Shown piece after piece: positions 1 to 9,694 of a stretch of DNA of 64,000 nt. A program made the translations under genes and the position numbers. Each line of letters opens with the position of its first letter. Position 1 is the first letter of the stretch. Where the stretch lies: assembly GCA_019155185.1 (NCBI GenBank), contig CM032797.1:5752881-5816880 (forward strand). The letters run 5' to 3'. The stretch is from Beaufortia kweichowensis. Taxonomy: Eukaryota; Chordata; Actinopteri; Cypriniformes; Gastromyzontidae. The notes beneath the pieces are model-generated. The model did not search any database, was not told where the DNA came from, and saw nothing but the letters and a program-made list of their open reading frames with translations.

Positions 1-183
1 CACAGTTTAACACACAGATAAAGACATTTATTGACAGATTCCAACAAACTTTATTTAAATATATAAAAGGTTTATACTAGATCTATAATAGGTCCTGGTC
101 ACATTAAAGGCCTCTCCCACATCTTTCTGTAGCTCAACTGGAAAAGCATTGCAATAACAACAGAAAGGCCACTGGTTAAATTC
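1..183 (-). promoter_or_regulatory. 3' UTR with tandem poly(A) signals of an unassigned minus-strand transcript
   Basis: On the minus strand two AATAAA hexamers are present (plus-strand TTTATT at 50-55 and 27-32). They lie downstream of the TAG stop at 184-186, as expected of a transcript end near the window edge. The segment carries no further coding sequence that I can see. Confidence 0.45.
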
Positions 184-276
184 CTAGGAATACACATACT
201 GACTGCAAGCCCATAGTGCTGCTGTTTCTTCCTCGACTTGTTTCTCTACCTCTGCTTTTTGTTCCTTTACTCCTGC
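184..276 (-). CDS. Terminal coding exon of an unrecognised gene, or alternative last exon within an acsl3 intron
   Basis: After a minus-strand acceptor (cttcag, AG at 277-278) an open frame of 30 codons runs to TAG. Its composition is rich in Lys, Glu, Gln, Ala and Val, like a coiled coil (KEQKAEVEKQVEEETAAL), and it ends in ACSQYVYS. The frame is open four further codons above the acceptor. It does not resemble the acsl3 C-terminus, which should continue with a WDYNTGRVGAP-like segment. Entry is in phase 0, whereas the nearest upstream acsl3 exon (348-520) ends in phase 1; splicing that exon here would give an Arg/Ser-rich tail instead. It could be the last exon of an interleaved gene, a 5'-truncated retrocopy, or chance. 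Confidence 0.35.
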   Translation of the reverse strand, partial: AGVKEQKAEVEKQVEEETAALWACSQYVYS

Positions 277-347
277 CTGAAGTTTAGCCAAAACGACTTA
301 CAATCCATTTAAAAATATACTACAGCCTGAGTGGCTCTCATGCTTAC

Positions 348-520
348 ATTCGCTGATAGTCCCGGCTCCGCAGGTCTCGGTGAGGCCGTAGCCCTGACCC
401 ACAGGACAACAGAAACAGATGTTCATGAACCGTTGAGTGGCCGCAGACAGAGGAGCTCCACCAGACAGAAGCACACGCGTGTTGCCGCCCAGCAATGAGC
501 GGACCTTGTTGAACACAAGC
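348..520 (-). CDS. acsl3: acsl3 coding exon 10 (residues 422-480), last acsl3 exon in window
   Basis: 173 bp encoding LVFNKVRSLLGG, LLSGGAPLSAATQRFMN and FCCPVGQGYGLTETC, ending GAGTISE plus one base before GTAAGC. GGAPLS and GYGLTE are conserved core motifs of the adenylation fold. The next acsl3 exon was not found between this one and the window edge. Confidence 0.95.
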
Positions 521-3500
521 CTATAGGTGCACAAAACAAAACAAGTGACGGGACATTAGAAGTGTGCAGAGATTGATTACTTTGCATTATGGATTAAGTC
601 ATTGTGGATCATACCAGTCACACAGCGGCGTGCTGTATCCTTTAGAGATCTGCTCCAGTTTGTAGTTGTATGCCAGAACGAAGAACGTTTTCTGCATACT
701 GCTCATCTCCTCAACTTTCGTCATGACGTTCTTATAAATGCGGTCCATAATCTCCTACAGGAAGGGAGAGAGAGAGAGAGAGATATTTCACTTTCGTATG
801 AGACTCAACCGCTGGTAATGTGTGTGCATGTGAGCTGTCTTACGGGAACGGCTGCCATCAGGGTTGGTTTAAGTACGCTGGTGTCTCCTTTACTGCCTTT
901 TTTTATTTTGGATGACTGCGTGGGGTAAAAACAAAAATATGTCATGCAACTTTGTTACTATTTCGATTCTTTTTTTACTTTGCAATGCAATCATTTGAAA
1001 TACAAACTATATTAACAAATGTCAAGACCTAGCCAGATTTCCGTCTACAGCAAGAAGTGTGACGGCACATTAACCTGTGTGTGTGTGTGTATGTGTTTGT
1101 ACCTGGTCAGCGAGTGTCTGAGGTGATGAGTATCCTATGCGACAGCCGTGTGACACGCACACCAGCTCAGCGCTGAGCTCCAGGACGTGAGCAAGCGGCA
1201 GGTAGCCAATGTAGGTGTCATTCTCACTGCCCGAACAAAACAGAAATCAGTTAGCAGAAACCCTTCACAACATCTGCGTTTACAAACCCTGCAATCTGTT
1301 TATTTCAATAACTAGCAGTCACAAAGAGCAAAGGAAAGCTTTAAACAGAAAAAATCATATCTTTGTGTTTTCATAAGAAAATGAACCTGCAGAAACTATA
1401 ACGACGCATTTTTGTAAGTGAGAGAGGAAGGGCGGGACATACTCCAGGTTAGGGATGCGCTCGGCCATGCCAGTGATGGCCGCGATGATGTTGCTATGGG
1501 AGATCATGACCCCTTTGGGAATGCCAGTAGAGCCGCTGGTGTACATGATCACTGCGATATCAGACGGCTGAGGATGCCTGCGGGAGATCGCAACTGCACA
1601 GAGATAGAGAAGACACACAAGTCATTTATGCTCCAGTGAGAAGTCTAAATGTTTCATGTGAACCCTTCAGAGAAAACCTGCTCTAACAATGATAACATCT
1701 CCAGAGGCTTTTATCATGAGCAGTTACTCTTATCTGACACAAAGCTTGAGCGTGTGGGCTCTTAACACTGTCCTCCAGAGCTTTCTTCTTATCTGCCATG
1801 AAAACGTATCCTTCTTTTCTAACAAAAGACGGTTTGTTTACTCTGTTCGTGATAACCTCAAAACATGGCAAAAGATGATGTTTTTGCCAGCAGTGTGGGG
1901 CTAAAGTAGACAGATGGATAGACTGATAGATAAATCGATTGTTGATTGATAGATAGATTTTGGCCTCTTACGGTTCTCAGGTTTGGACCCCAGTTCCTGC
2001 ACAGCAGACATGTTGTGGATCATGATGCCTTTGGGCAGATCAGGCCAGCTGGAAGGTTTCTTATCAACAACTATAATGTGCTTGAGTCTGGGAACATCTG
2101 TCAGAATGGCCTGACAGAGAGAGAAAAGAAATACTTTATAAGATACACAACCTATTAGACTTGTATATAAATATATATATGTAATTATTTTGGTCATATC
2201 GTCCAGCCCTAATGAAGACATTTAATTTTTACAGCTATTATAGTGTTCTCACCCTGAGGCGACCCTGCAGCAGGTCTTTGCTTGTTATGATGTGAGTGAC
2301 CTCTGTCTCATTTAGTCCATGAGCTATAGCTGCTCCTCCCAGTGTAGAATACAGAGTCACCACTGAGACACAGAGAAACAGTCATGCACATTTAATATAT
2401 TGACAATGATTAATAGTTTAAGCTTATTTAGTGATTAATACATTTAGAGCTCTTAAATAAAATATGGCAGCACGTTATAGTTCTTGTGTCTCATGACAGA
2501 ACAGTTAAAGGGCAAATTTCTATTGTATAATGCAAAGGATTGTGGGTAATATTAGCCAAAAAGTACATACAAGATGCAAACTTTAAACTTTTTTCAAAAA
2601 TGGTATGGCACCCGGGCACATTTTGCATGCTATTTTATGCATTATGATTTGGCACATGCAAATTCTCATTTGCCTGTTTTGGATGGAAAGTATGCAAACT
2701 GACATGCAGAAAATTTGAGATTTACTGAAAAGATTTCCCTGCAGCATGCATGTGTGCCTGAAGGGTGAATAACAGTTCAATGTTTTGGATCTAGTATTTA
2801 CAGCTGCTTTTTTTGGCCATATATTCTCTTTTTTCCTCTACTCAGCCAGTAAAACTGATACAGGAGATGTCTGTGTGTACAAGTTGTGCTTACGTGGGAA
2901 GTTGTACATGAAGCAGGCCTGAGCCGCTATGATCCATTCGGCCCGTGTCTCGCAGAAAACGGCGATGTTGCACAAGGGCTTCTGACCCAGGGCGGCGAGA
3001 CCGCTACCAAACCTCTGAGACAGATAGAAAGTGTCCTCGTACGACAACCAGTTATAATCGCCCAAAATCACCTAGCAAGAGAGAAGATAGAGAAACATAT
3101 TTTAGTGCATACATTTTTACAGCAGCATGTGAGTTGTCTTTTGTATAATGTAAACAGTTCTGGACAATAGCAGGCTGCAGATAAACACTGTTTACAGAGA
3201 GACGGCCACTGAAGCATTTCCTCTGGAGTGCAGTCACACTCGAGAGCATGCGTGTGAGACCCCTCGGGTCTGTCTACATAACTTTAAACAAACATTATAC
3301 ATACCTCAATGTTGCAAGTATGTTTATAAAACGTTTCTCACTGCACAGTAGTTAATAGGACTCTAGGTGTGGTCACTAGAAACTGGAAATGTATTTCGGT
3401 TGGGAAATATGCCGTTTTATTGTGACTTAACTAGAAAGTTTACAGATATCCGTCTTCACTTGGTCTCGTATGATTGCAATAGCTGCCCGAAGAGTTGCAG

Positions 3501-4425
3501 ATATGGCTGTTTAGTGCAGAGACTTTCCTTGAAAAGACTTTGGTGTGGTTGTGTAAAATACAGAAATACCTCCATTGCTTTTTGTCTCAAGCACCCTGTA
3601 TGTTTAACATCACGGCCATGATGTGATAGATGTGAGCAGATGGCAAACTTTTGAGTTTTCTGTCCTCTATTTCCACACCGATGGCTTGGAAACCGATGGC
3701 ATCTGAATGTCTACATCGTTATTGTATACTGACTACACACTGCATGAACAAACCGATCTGATATGAGAATTGCCATATGAACACACGTCCTAATAGGGAT
3801 GGATTAGCTACATAAACACCACAACTGTAAATGTCTTACCTTTTTAAAAACTTTGCCGTTAGGCTGAATTTCATCCTCCTCGCTTAGTAATTCTCTGGTG
3901 CCGAGACAGTCTCTTTTTGGAAAGTGAACTACAGCATACTCAAACACTTTATCCAACGTGTCCACACCTTCGTGTAGCAGGGACACCAGTCGCTGCTGGC
4001 TGTTCACCGCACGGTACGGCCCTGCGGGTTTCCCGCTCACCTGACGGCACATAAGATCAGAATGAGGTCATGGGAAAAGAAATCAAAATCCATTCATTAC
4101 AGTTTTTTCATTACAGCAATTCCCGTAAGTGACATCAATAAATAATGAGAAAGATTCAAATCCCCTCAGATAATCTTAAGCTCTACATTTTATTTTTAGT
4201 TCATAATCATTTCCAGTTATTTATGCACTTTTAAGGTATTACAGTGCACTTTGTTAATCCCAAATATCTACTTACTGAACGCGCCTTCGACCGATTTGCT
4301 AAAGCCTGGTTCTTGCTGGCCCCCGAGAGCAAATACCAGGGTATAAACGTGATGACGGAGTAAACCCAGGCCACCGATCGAAAGACATGCAGAAGCAGAG
4401 GAGACATATCCTCCTTCAACTTCAT
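348..4425 (-). CDS. acsl3: Long-chain acyl-CoA synthetase 3 (gene-level, C-terminus outside window)
   Basis: ACSL3 activates long-chain fatty acids to acyl-CoA using ATP. It works on the ER and lipid droplets and feeds phospholipid and neutral lipid synthesis. Ten coding exons are visible; read from the start they lie at 4276-4425, 3840-4040, 2894-3071, 2253-2362, 1972-2110, 1443-1593, 1103-1226, 844-915, 615-754 and 348-520. They join without a phase conflict into 479 codons plus one base (vertebrate ACSL3 is about 720 residues). Visible are an N-terminal hydrophobic segment, the AMP-binding motif TSGSTGIPKG, GGAPLS and GYGLTE. Sequence such as GLNETEVTHIITSKDLL and neighbours pax3 and a KCNE gene favour ACSL3 over ACSL4, although residues 1-50 resemble ACSL4. 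The last 240 or so residues are missing because the window ends. Teleosts have a and b copies; this is probably the copy linked to pax3b. Confidence 0.95.
615..754 (-). CDS. acsl3: acsl3 coding exon 9 (residues 376-422)
   Basis: 140 bp from EIMDRIYKNVMTKVEEM to KGYSTPLCDW. The Trp codon is split across the intron (TG plus G). Confidence 0.95.
844..915 (-). CDS. acsl3: acsl3 coding exon 8 (residues 352-375)
   Basis: A 72-bp exon of exactly 24 codons: SSKIKKGSKGD, then LKPTLMAAVP. Acceptor cgcag, donor GTAAGA. It is too short to show as an isolated open reading frame, but splicing and homology are clear. Confidence 0.95.
1103..1226 (-). CDS. acsl3: acsl3 coding exon 7 (residues 310-351)
   Basis: 124 bp encoding TYIGYLPLAHVLELSAEL and CRIGYSSPQTLADQ, nearly invariant in vertebrate ACSL3. 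Ends in phase 0. Confidence 0.95.
1443..1593 (-). CDS. acsl3: acsl3 coding exon 6 with AMP-binding signature (residues 260-310)
   Basis: 151 bp. The ATP/AMP signature of adenylate-forming enzymes, YTSGSTGIPKGVMISH, is intact, followed by SNIIAAITGMAERIPNL. I chose the acceptor that leaves TTGCG first because it matches the phase-1 end of the previous exon. Confidence 0.94.
1972..2110 (-). CDS. acsl3: acsl3 coding exon 5 (residues 214-260)
   Basis: 139 bp encoding AILTDVPRLKHIIVVDKKP and a PKGIMIHNM segment. It ends in phase 1 at GTAAGA. Confidence 0.94.
2253..2362 (-). CDS. acsl3: acsl3 coding exon 4 (residues 177-213)
   Basis: 110 bp encoding VTLYSTLGGAAIAHGLNE and THIITSKDLLQGRLR. It closes the phase-1 intron and ends in phase 0 (AGG before GTGAGA). 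Confidence 0.94.
2894..3071 (-). CDS. acsl3: acsl3 coding exon 3 (residues 118-177)
   Basis: 178 bp opening with VILGDYNWLSYEDT and closing with FCETRAEWIIAAQACFMYN, matching the ACSL3 pattern. It ends in phase 1 at a GTAAGC donor. Confidence 0.95.
3840..4040 (-). CDS. acsl3: acsl3 coding exon 2 (residues 51-117)
   Basis: 67 whole codons between a gtcag acceptor and a GTAAGA donor. Contains VDTLDKVFEYAV, LGTRELLSEEDE and QPNGKVFKK, all typical of ACSL3/ACSL4. Confidence 0.95.
4276..4425 (-). CDS. acsl3: acsl3 coding exon 1 (residues 1-50, start codon)
   Basis: The ATG at 4425-4423 follows the acceptor (tttcag, exon edge 4426) by one base, so upstream exons are untranslated. It starts MKLKEDMSPLLL and includes the membrane-anchoring stretch VYSVITFIPWYLL. 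The exon ends in phase 0 before GTAAGT. Confidence 0.93.
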
Positions 4426-4426
4426 C

Positions 4427-6756
4427 CTGAAAGACAAGAAATCAGGGATAAGGAGAACTTAGTTATATGTAGTTTTTTCTGTACTTATTCTCCATTTGAC
4501 TGGTTTCTTACACTTACTTTGTATTGCTTTATACTTTTCTGAGAGTAGGTAATGAGTTTTCTGTGCTTTTATTTGCCTCGTATTCGTTGTCCCTGGAGTT
4601 TTGTGAAGTAAAGATGACGCGTCTTTGTGCTGGTTTTAGTTGGACAGTTGAGCAACTTCCTGTTCCATTTCTTTCTCCCACTCTCAGTTTCCTCCTCTGA
4701 CAGTGTGCAAAGACTCCCGGGAATCAGGACGAGCTCTCCTGTAGGGAAATATAAAAGAGAAGCAGAGAAAATTTAGATACAAAAGCAGGCTCAAACTTTC
4801 ATCGGTCACTTTAACGTCGCAGCTCTGATGGGGCATTATGTTGTGATTTAACTGTGGACAGCTGGCAGACACTGAAGACTGTGAGATCAGCAAACAAACA
4901 AGACGAGCTTTGTTGCACTGAAGGGATGAAGACTCTTCTGTCTGAGGGGAGGATGTGTTCATGAATGAATTTGTGTGCTGCGGAGGAAGAGATGGGGATG
5001 GATAGGCATATCCAATACATCCAAATAGGTATATAAAAAATTCTGCAATACAAGATGTGATAAAGGAGGTCTGCAATAAAAGACCTAATAATGGAGAAAT
5101 GCATGCATGCACACACTGCAAAATTGCGACATGATGTTTGAAATAGGCTATTGACATAAACAAACCATTCTTGCATAATTGCAAAAATAACAACAAATGG
5201 AAACAAATAAGATGGAAATATTAACATCTTAACCAAAGTAACTTTGAGACACAAACACAAACAAAAGGCATCCTCCCCACTTGATATGTATCTTATTTCA
5301 AAATTCGAGAGGAAGGTCAAACAAGAACAGAGACGTTCTGGAATATCAGCTTTACTGCGGAAATGTGTTGTTCTCGAGCTTCAGAGCTTCAATCAAAGCG
5401 ACCATCACAAGAGAGGTCATCAGACGTGACCTCTGATGAATAAATTAGATAAAAAATCTGATGAATAAATTAGAAATAAATATAACTATTAATAACGTAT
5501 ATGAAATTATATTACAAATGATTAAACCAAATTTTATCTTGTTTATCTTGTTTGAACATTGTGTCTTGGCTGACAGTTGTGACTAAAGCCAATAGAAAAC
5601 ACTTTTTCGTCACAGAGGGTTCAAATTTGTTCCAAATGTGCTTATAAAATATTTTGTGGTTAATAATTACTCATGCGGCAAGCCATGTAATAAGCAAGAT
5701 AATGTATAGCCAAACCCCTTCAAAATAAAACAGGACATTATCCCTAACTTAATACAAATATTTCTTTATACAGAAGTGATTTCACAGATGTGGCAGGCTC
5801 TTGCATTCCAACAAATAGCAAGTTGCATTAAGACTGTCCTTTTAATCGAGATATTAAAAAGCACATACACAGAATGCATTGTTCCTTTTAAAAACAGATA
5901 GACAAAGCGCAACTGAATGTATTAGACATGTGTTAAAAGACCAGAAGAAAGCATGACTTTAACCTGCCCGAGACTAACTGCAATTTACAACAAAATGCAT
6001 CACAAACTTTAGAGTTCTGTAGAGGTCCAACATTTCATTACAGAAGGAAAGAAAGAAAGCTTTTCAGTGCTTCTTAAGAAAACTATTAGTACTATAAGAA
6101 ACTATAAGAAACTACTATTAGTATTAGTAGAGGATTGCAAGCAGAACTTTGCTTTGATAATGATTATAGGCCTCCAGCAATGTGAAAGAGTTCAGTGTGG
6201 TGAAGCAATAACAAACATCACATTCCCTGTGAAATACCAGATAATGTTCAACTAAAGACAGGTGACACATGGATGTGACAGACTATCAGTGGAATGTCAC
6301 AAACTACAGGGAAGTGTACTATGTAGACATGTTTATAGCAAGCTGTCTTCCCAGTTAGCCGAGATCATTTATTGGACCTAAGACACAAAAACTGCACAGA
6401 TTACCATGTTAACCATATTTATCGACATAACCTGTGGTGGACATTTTGATACTGTCTTTCCATGTATATGTGTGAAATCCATATTTACAATTCAAAAATG
6501 CTGGATGCCACATTCACCAGACATTTTTTAAGCAAATGTACTACGTATTTTCATCAAAACAAAATGACAAACATAGTCCTTACTATTGTATACAGTATTT
6601 TAATACAATTTTTGCAGGTAACAAGCATGAATCTGATGAACTACTACACCGAAGGTACAGTATTTTACAAAATATAGCTAGTGCATTAAATTTCTTTAGC
6701 CAAATTTAGGCATCATCTCCTCCAGCCACCTGATATAAACTCACCTGCACTGCCAC

Positions 6757-6787
<31 letters not shown>

Positions 6788-8976
6788 GTGACTTAAGTAC
6801 ACTACAGAATTCTCTAAAACATTGTCAATCATTTTATGGAATAACATAGTTAAGAGACAAGGACACAATACTGTCAGCTACTTAAAATGAACAGCCTTTC
6901 AACACCACACCTCTATAACCTCTATTTTTAAAACTTGCTAAACATGCCATTTTATATAAGTGCTTTATAATTTCAGTATTGTTCAGACTTAAGTTGGCAT
7001 TTGAGAAAAAGCAATCCCATAGACTTATGTTGTGAAAGGGACTTGAGCCATGTCTAGATACCAAAAAATAACAAAAAAGATTTAGGGGCAGAGTCCTCTG
7101 ACAAGTGAGCAACAATCACCAAACAAGTCTATATACATTATAGCTGCAAAATTATAAATAAACTAAAGGCAGTGACAAATCTGTCAGTAGTTTTAATAAG
7201 GTGGGTGGCAGGAACCAATTTTGGACTTTTTGGACCAACTTTTGGCCTTTTCTTTTGTGATCAAAAACACGGAAGGCGAGTGCACACACTTTGTTCTGGA
7301 GCACCATGTGTGACAAGGGCTTGCAAAACTAAATAAACAGGAATATCTGTCAGTTAGTGCAGGTCTTTCAAACACACCCACCTGAATTACAAATAAAAGG
7401 CCTATAATTTTTTTACCTGTGACACCCATAAGTTACTACACTTCCTAAGTGTGATCATACCTGTTAGGCTGGTCTATTAGGGTGTGAAAATAAAAGGTAT
7501 AAGTCATACAGACACATACACATCTCAACAGAGACAATCATGGTTCCAGTTCAATGGAAGTCAAATCAATTTACAACAAAGAACTGTTTTGAGACTTTTT
7601 AATTCTTTAAGTTTTATGATCCATACTGCTCGTGTGTAAATAATTTTGGTTGACAATGCAATGCACAAGCGATTACTGCGTACTTCGTATTGCCTATAAA
7701 ACTGTTAGATCAGCATTTGTGAAAGGTCACAGATAGCTTTCAGTTTCTTTATGCAATTCTGCTCAGTTATTAAAATATCATTGAGTATGTCCCATGGCAC
7801 TGAGCGCTCTATAAAACATGAGACATCTGGTTTAGGACCATTTATAGCATTAAAGGTCAAGGAATAGTTCACCCAAAAACACATTTTTCAAATCTTACTG
7901 GCTCTCGCGTCACATTTTTACTGTATTTTGTCCATCTGGAGTCTGACTCGTTAGTTATGCTTTAGTTAATCTTAGATACGATTCTGCAAAATATATTATT
8001 TTGTGTTTTGTGTAACCATATGACTTTGTAAATGCTTAGATAATTCAGATGTTGGGGTCAACTACTTGCTTAAAATGTGGCAATATCATGCAATGCAAAA
8101 TGCATCCAAAATTGATGCTTCTGTTATTAAAAATCGGAAAGTTTTAGAGAATATTAATGTATCAAACTGCAGAGCGAATTAGCTGTGATGGTGGTAAATA
8201 ATATTAGGATTATAAATACATAAAAAACAGTCCATAAATGTCACAGGAATAGAGAAATTAAGTGTGTAAAGCTCTTTTAAAGATCATAAATAAATATGTT
8301 GTTGACGGTTAAAGAATAAGAATATAATAAAGAATAGAGTTCAGTTCTATTCACACAAGATTTATCCCATTGAAACAATTATTTCAAGGCCTAAAGCCCA
8401 GTCTTGCAAATTAACATCGTCACTACATATTTTCGATTCAAACACCTTTTAAACAGAAACTTACTGTAAGATATAGTAATACTTAATGCTGGACCTCCAT
8501 GCCAACACACAACTTTATAAATCAACCACAGTTAAAGTCCCTGATCTTGATCCTTATTCATACAACACATTGTCCTAAATCACATTGCTCTGACTTGATC
8601 TGCTTTCAATGAAATAATCTCATTTGATGTAGTGAGAAATGTGTTAGATCACATGTTACTGCAGGTGGGAACAGAGAGAGGGAGATTAGGTAACAGAGTT
8701 GGTCATATATGCCTATATGTTTGCATGCATGCGTATGACATAGTGTGCAGAAGAGGCCTGGGAGAGGATCGGGATGACAGGAATGCGATGCCACCCATAT
8801 CATACATTCCTCTAGCTGCTGAGAGCTGTCAGACCGTGCAAACCCTCATAATACATGAGAAATATTCTTCATCTGATGTTTATCTACGCGTATGCGGGTC
8901 TTTAATATGTTATTCATCGCTCTTCGCGCGCATCTGCACCATACCATACAGCCCATGCACACAAAAAAACGCTCAC
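4427..8976 (-). other. acsl3: 5' intron region of acsl3
   Basis: No coding exon was recognised over 4.5 kb. It holds a (GA)n tract at 6761-6782 and a single foldback-transposon end at 7862-7890 (AGTTCACCCAAAAA). The stretch near 4630-4737 has an acceptor-like cctacag on the minus strand and may include an alternative 5' untranslated exon, but I see no matching donor. Confidence 0.5.
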
Positions 8977-9150
8977 CTTATTCGTCCGTCGCTTTAGTCA
9001 GACCCACGACCTCCCAGTAGTAAACCAGTAGGAAACCAATACAGCTCAACGCGATGAACAGAAAGCGGTGATTGTTGTGTTTTCTGGGTCGCTGTATATC
9101 GCGGTCTCTCGCTCGCGCCGGTGTCGTCGCGCTAGGCCCGGAAGTGATGG
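8977..9150 (-). other. acsl3: Probable 5' untranslated first exon of acsl3
   Basis: On the minus strand a CpG-rich segment ends at a good donor (AAG before GTGAGC, exon edge 8977). It lies between the CpG-rich promoter and the first coding exon, so a non-coding exon 1 fits. The upper boundary is a guess from promoter motifs. One frame without an ATG runs open to a TAA three bases before the donor and would encode a hydrophobic stretch (FLFIALSCIGFLLVYYW). Confidence 0.45.
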
Positions 9151-9360
9151 AAGCGTTGTCATGGCAGGGGCTGGCTCCTCTGCGCTATCATTGGCTGGCT
9201 CCGGGTGGCGCGTGTTGAATGCTTTGGTGACGTCAGGCAGGGGTTACAAACGGTCATTATTGATTTGATTGATTTATTTGTGAATTTGTGTAGATGTTTG
9301 TTTGTGGTTTTGTCGTTTGGGACACATTTTAGCCGCAGATAAGATGGCGATGTGTGATAG
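9130..9360. promoter_or_regulatory. acsl3: CpG-rich promoter upstream of acsl3
   Basis: A local CpG cluster carries an ETS site (CCGGAAGT at 9138-9145), an inverted CCAAT box (ATTGG at 9190-9194), a full CRE (TGACGTCA at 9228-9235) and a YY1-like AAGATGGCG at 9341-9349. This set is typical of housekeeping promoters and may work in both directions. Confidence 0.6.
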
Positions 9361-9614
9361 TGGCTATTGTCGTTCATGTTTTTTTAGAGCAGAGCAATGA
9401 TGCAGCGCCCCGAACAGCTGGACGCTTGATTCACATTTCTGCAGCAGGTTCCCATTTTTGAGAGGACATTTTTGTAATGTCAAAATATTTACTCATACTT
9501 GTAAACAACGATTTCTAAAAAATGTGTAACCTTAGTGAAATAAAATGAGATATGTGTCTTGTGTGGTGTGAAATCCTACTAACAATAGGATGGGATTAGG
9601 GTCTTTCCCCGCAC

Positions 9615-9685
9615 GCGCCGCTGGTGTAGTGGTATCATGCAAGATTCCCATTCTTGCGACCCGGGTTCGATTCCCGGGCGGCGCA
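9615..9685 (+). tRNA. tRNA-Gly (anticodon CCC)
   Basis: A 71-base cloverleaf. The acceptor stem GCGCCGC pairs with GCGGCGC and is followed by discriminator A. The D arm contains the A box TGGTGTAGTGG. The anticodon stem CAAGA/TCTTG encloses loop TTCCCAT with anticodon CCC. The T arm has GGTTCGATTCC as the B box. There is no intron. The sequence appears the same as a vertebrate tRNA-Gly-CCC isodecoder that I recognise. It supplies glycine for GGG codons. Confidence 0.97.
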
Positions 9686-9690
9686 CTGAC

Positions 9691-9694
9691 TTTT
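9691..9694 (+). terminator. Pol III terminator of tRNA-Gly
   Basis: A run of four T begins five bases after the discriminator base, the usual position for RNA polymerase III termination. Confidence 0.8.

Noticed and set aside
4684..5320. Two overlapping frames of about 170 residues on the minus strand
   Set aside because: No domain, no splice signals and no homology that I recognise; they lie in the acsl3 5' intron.
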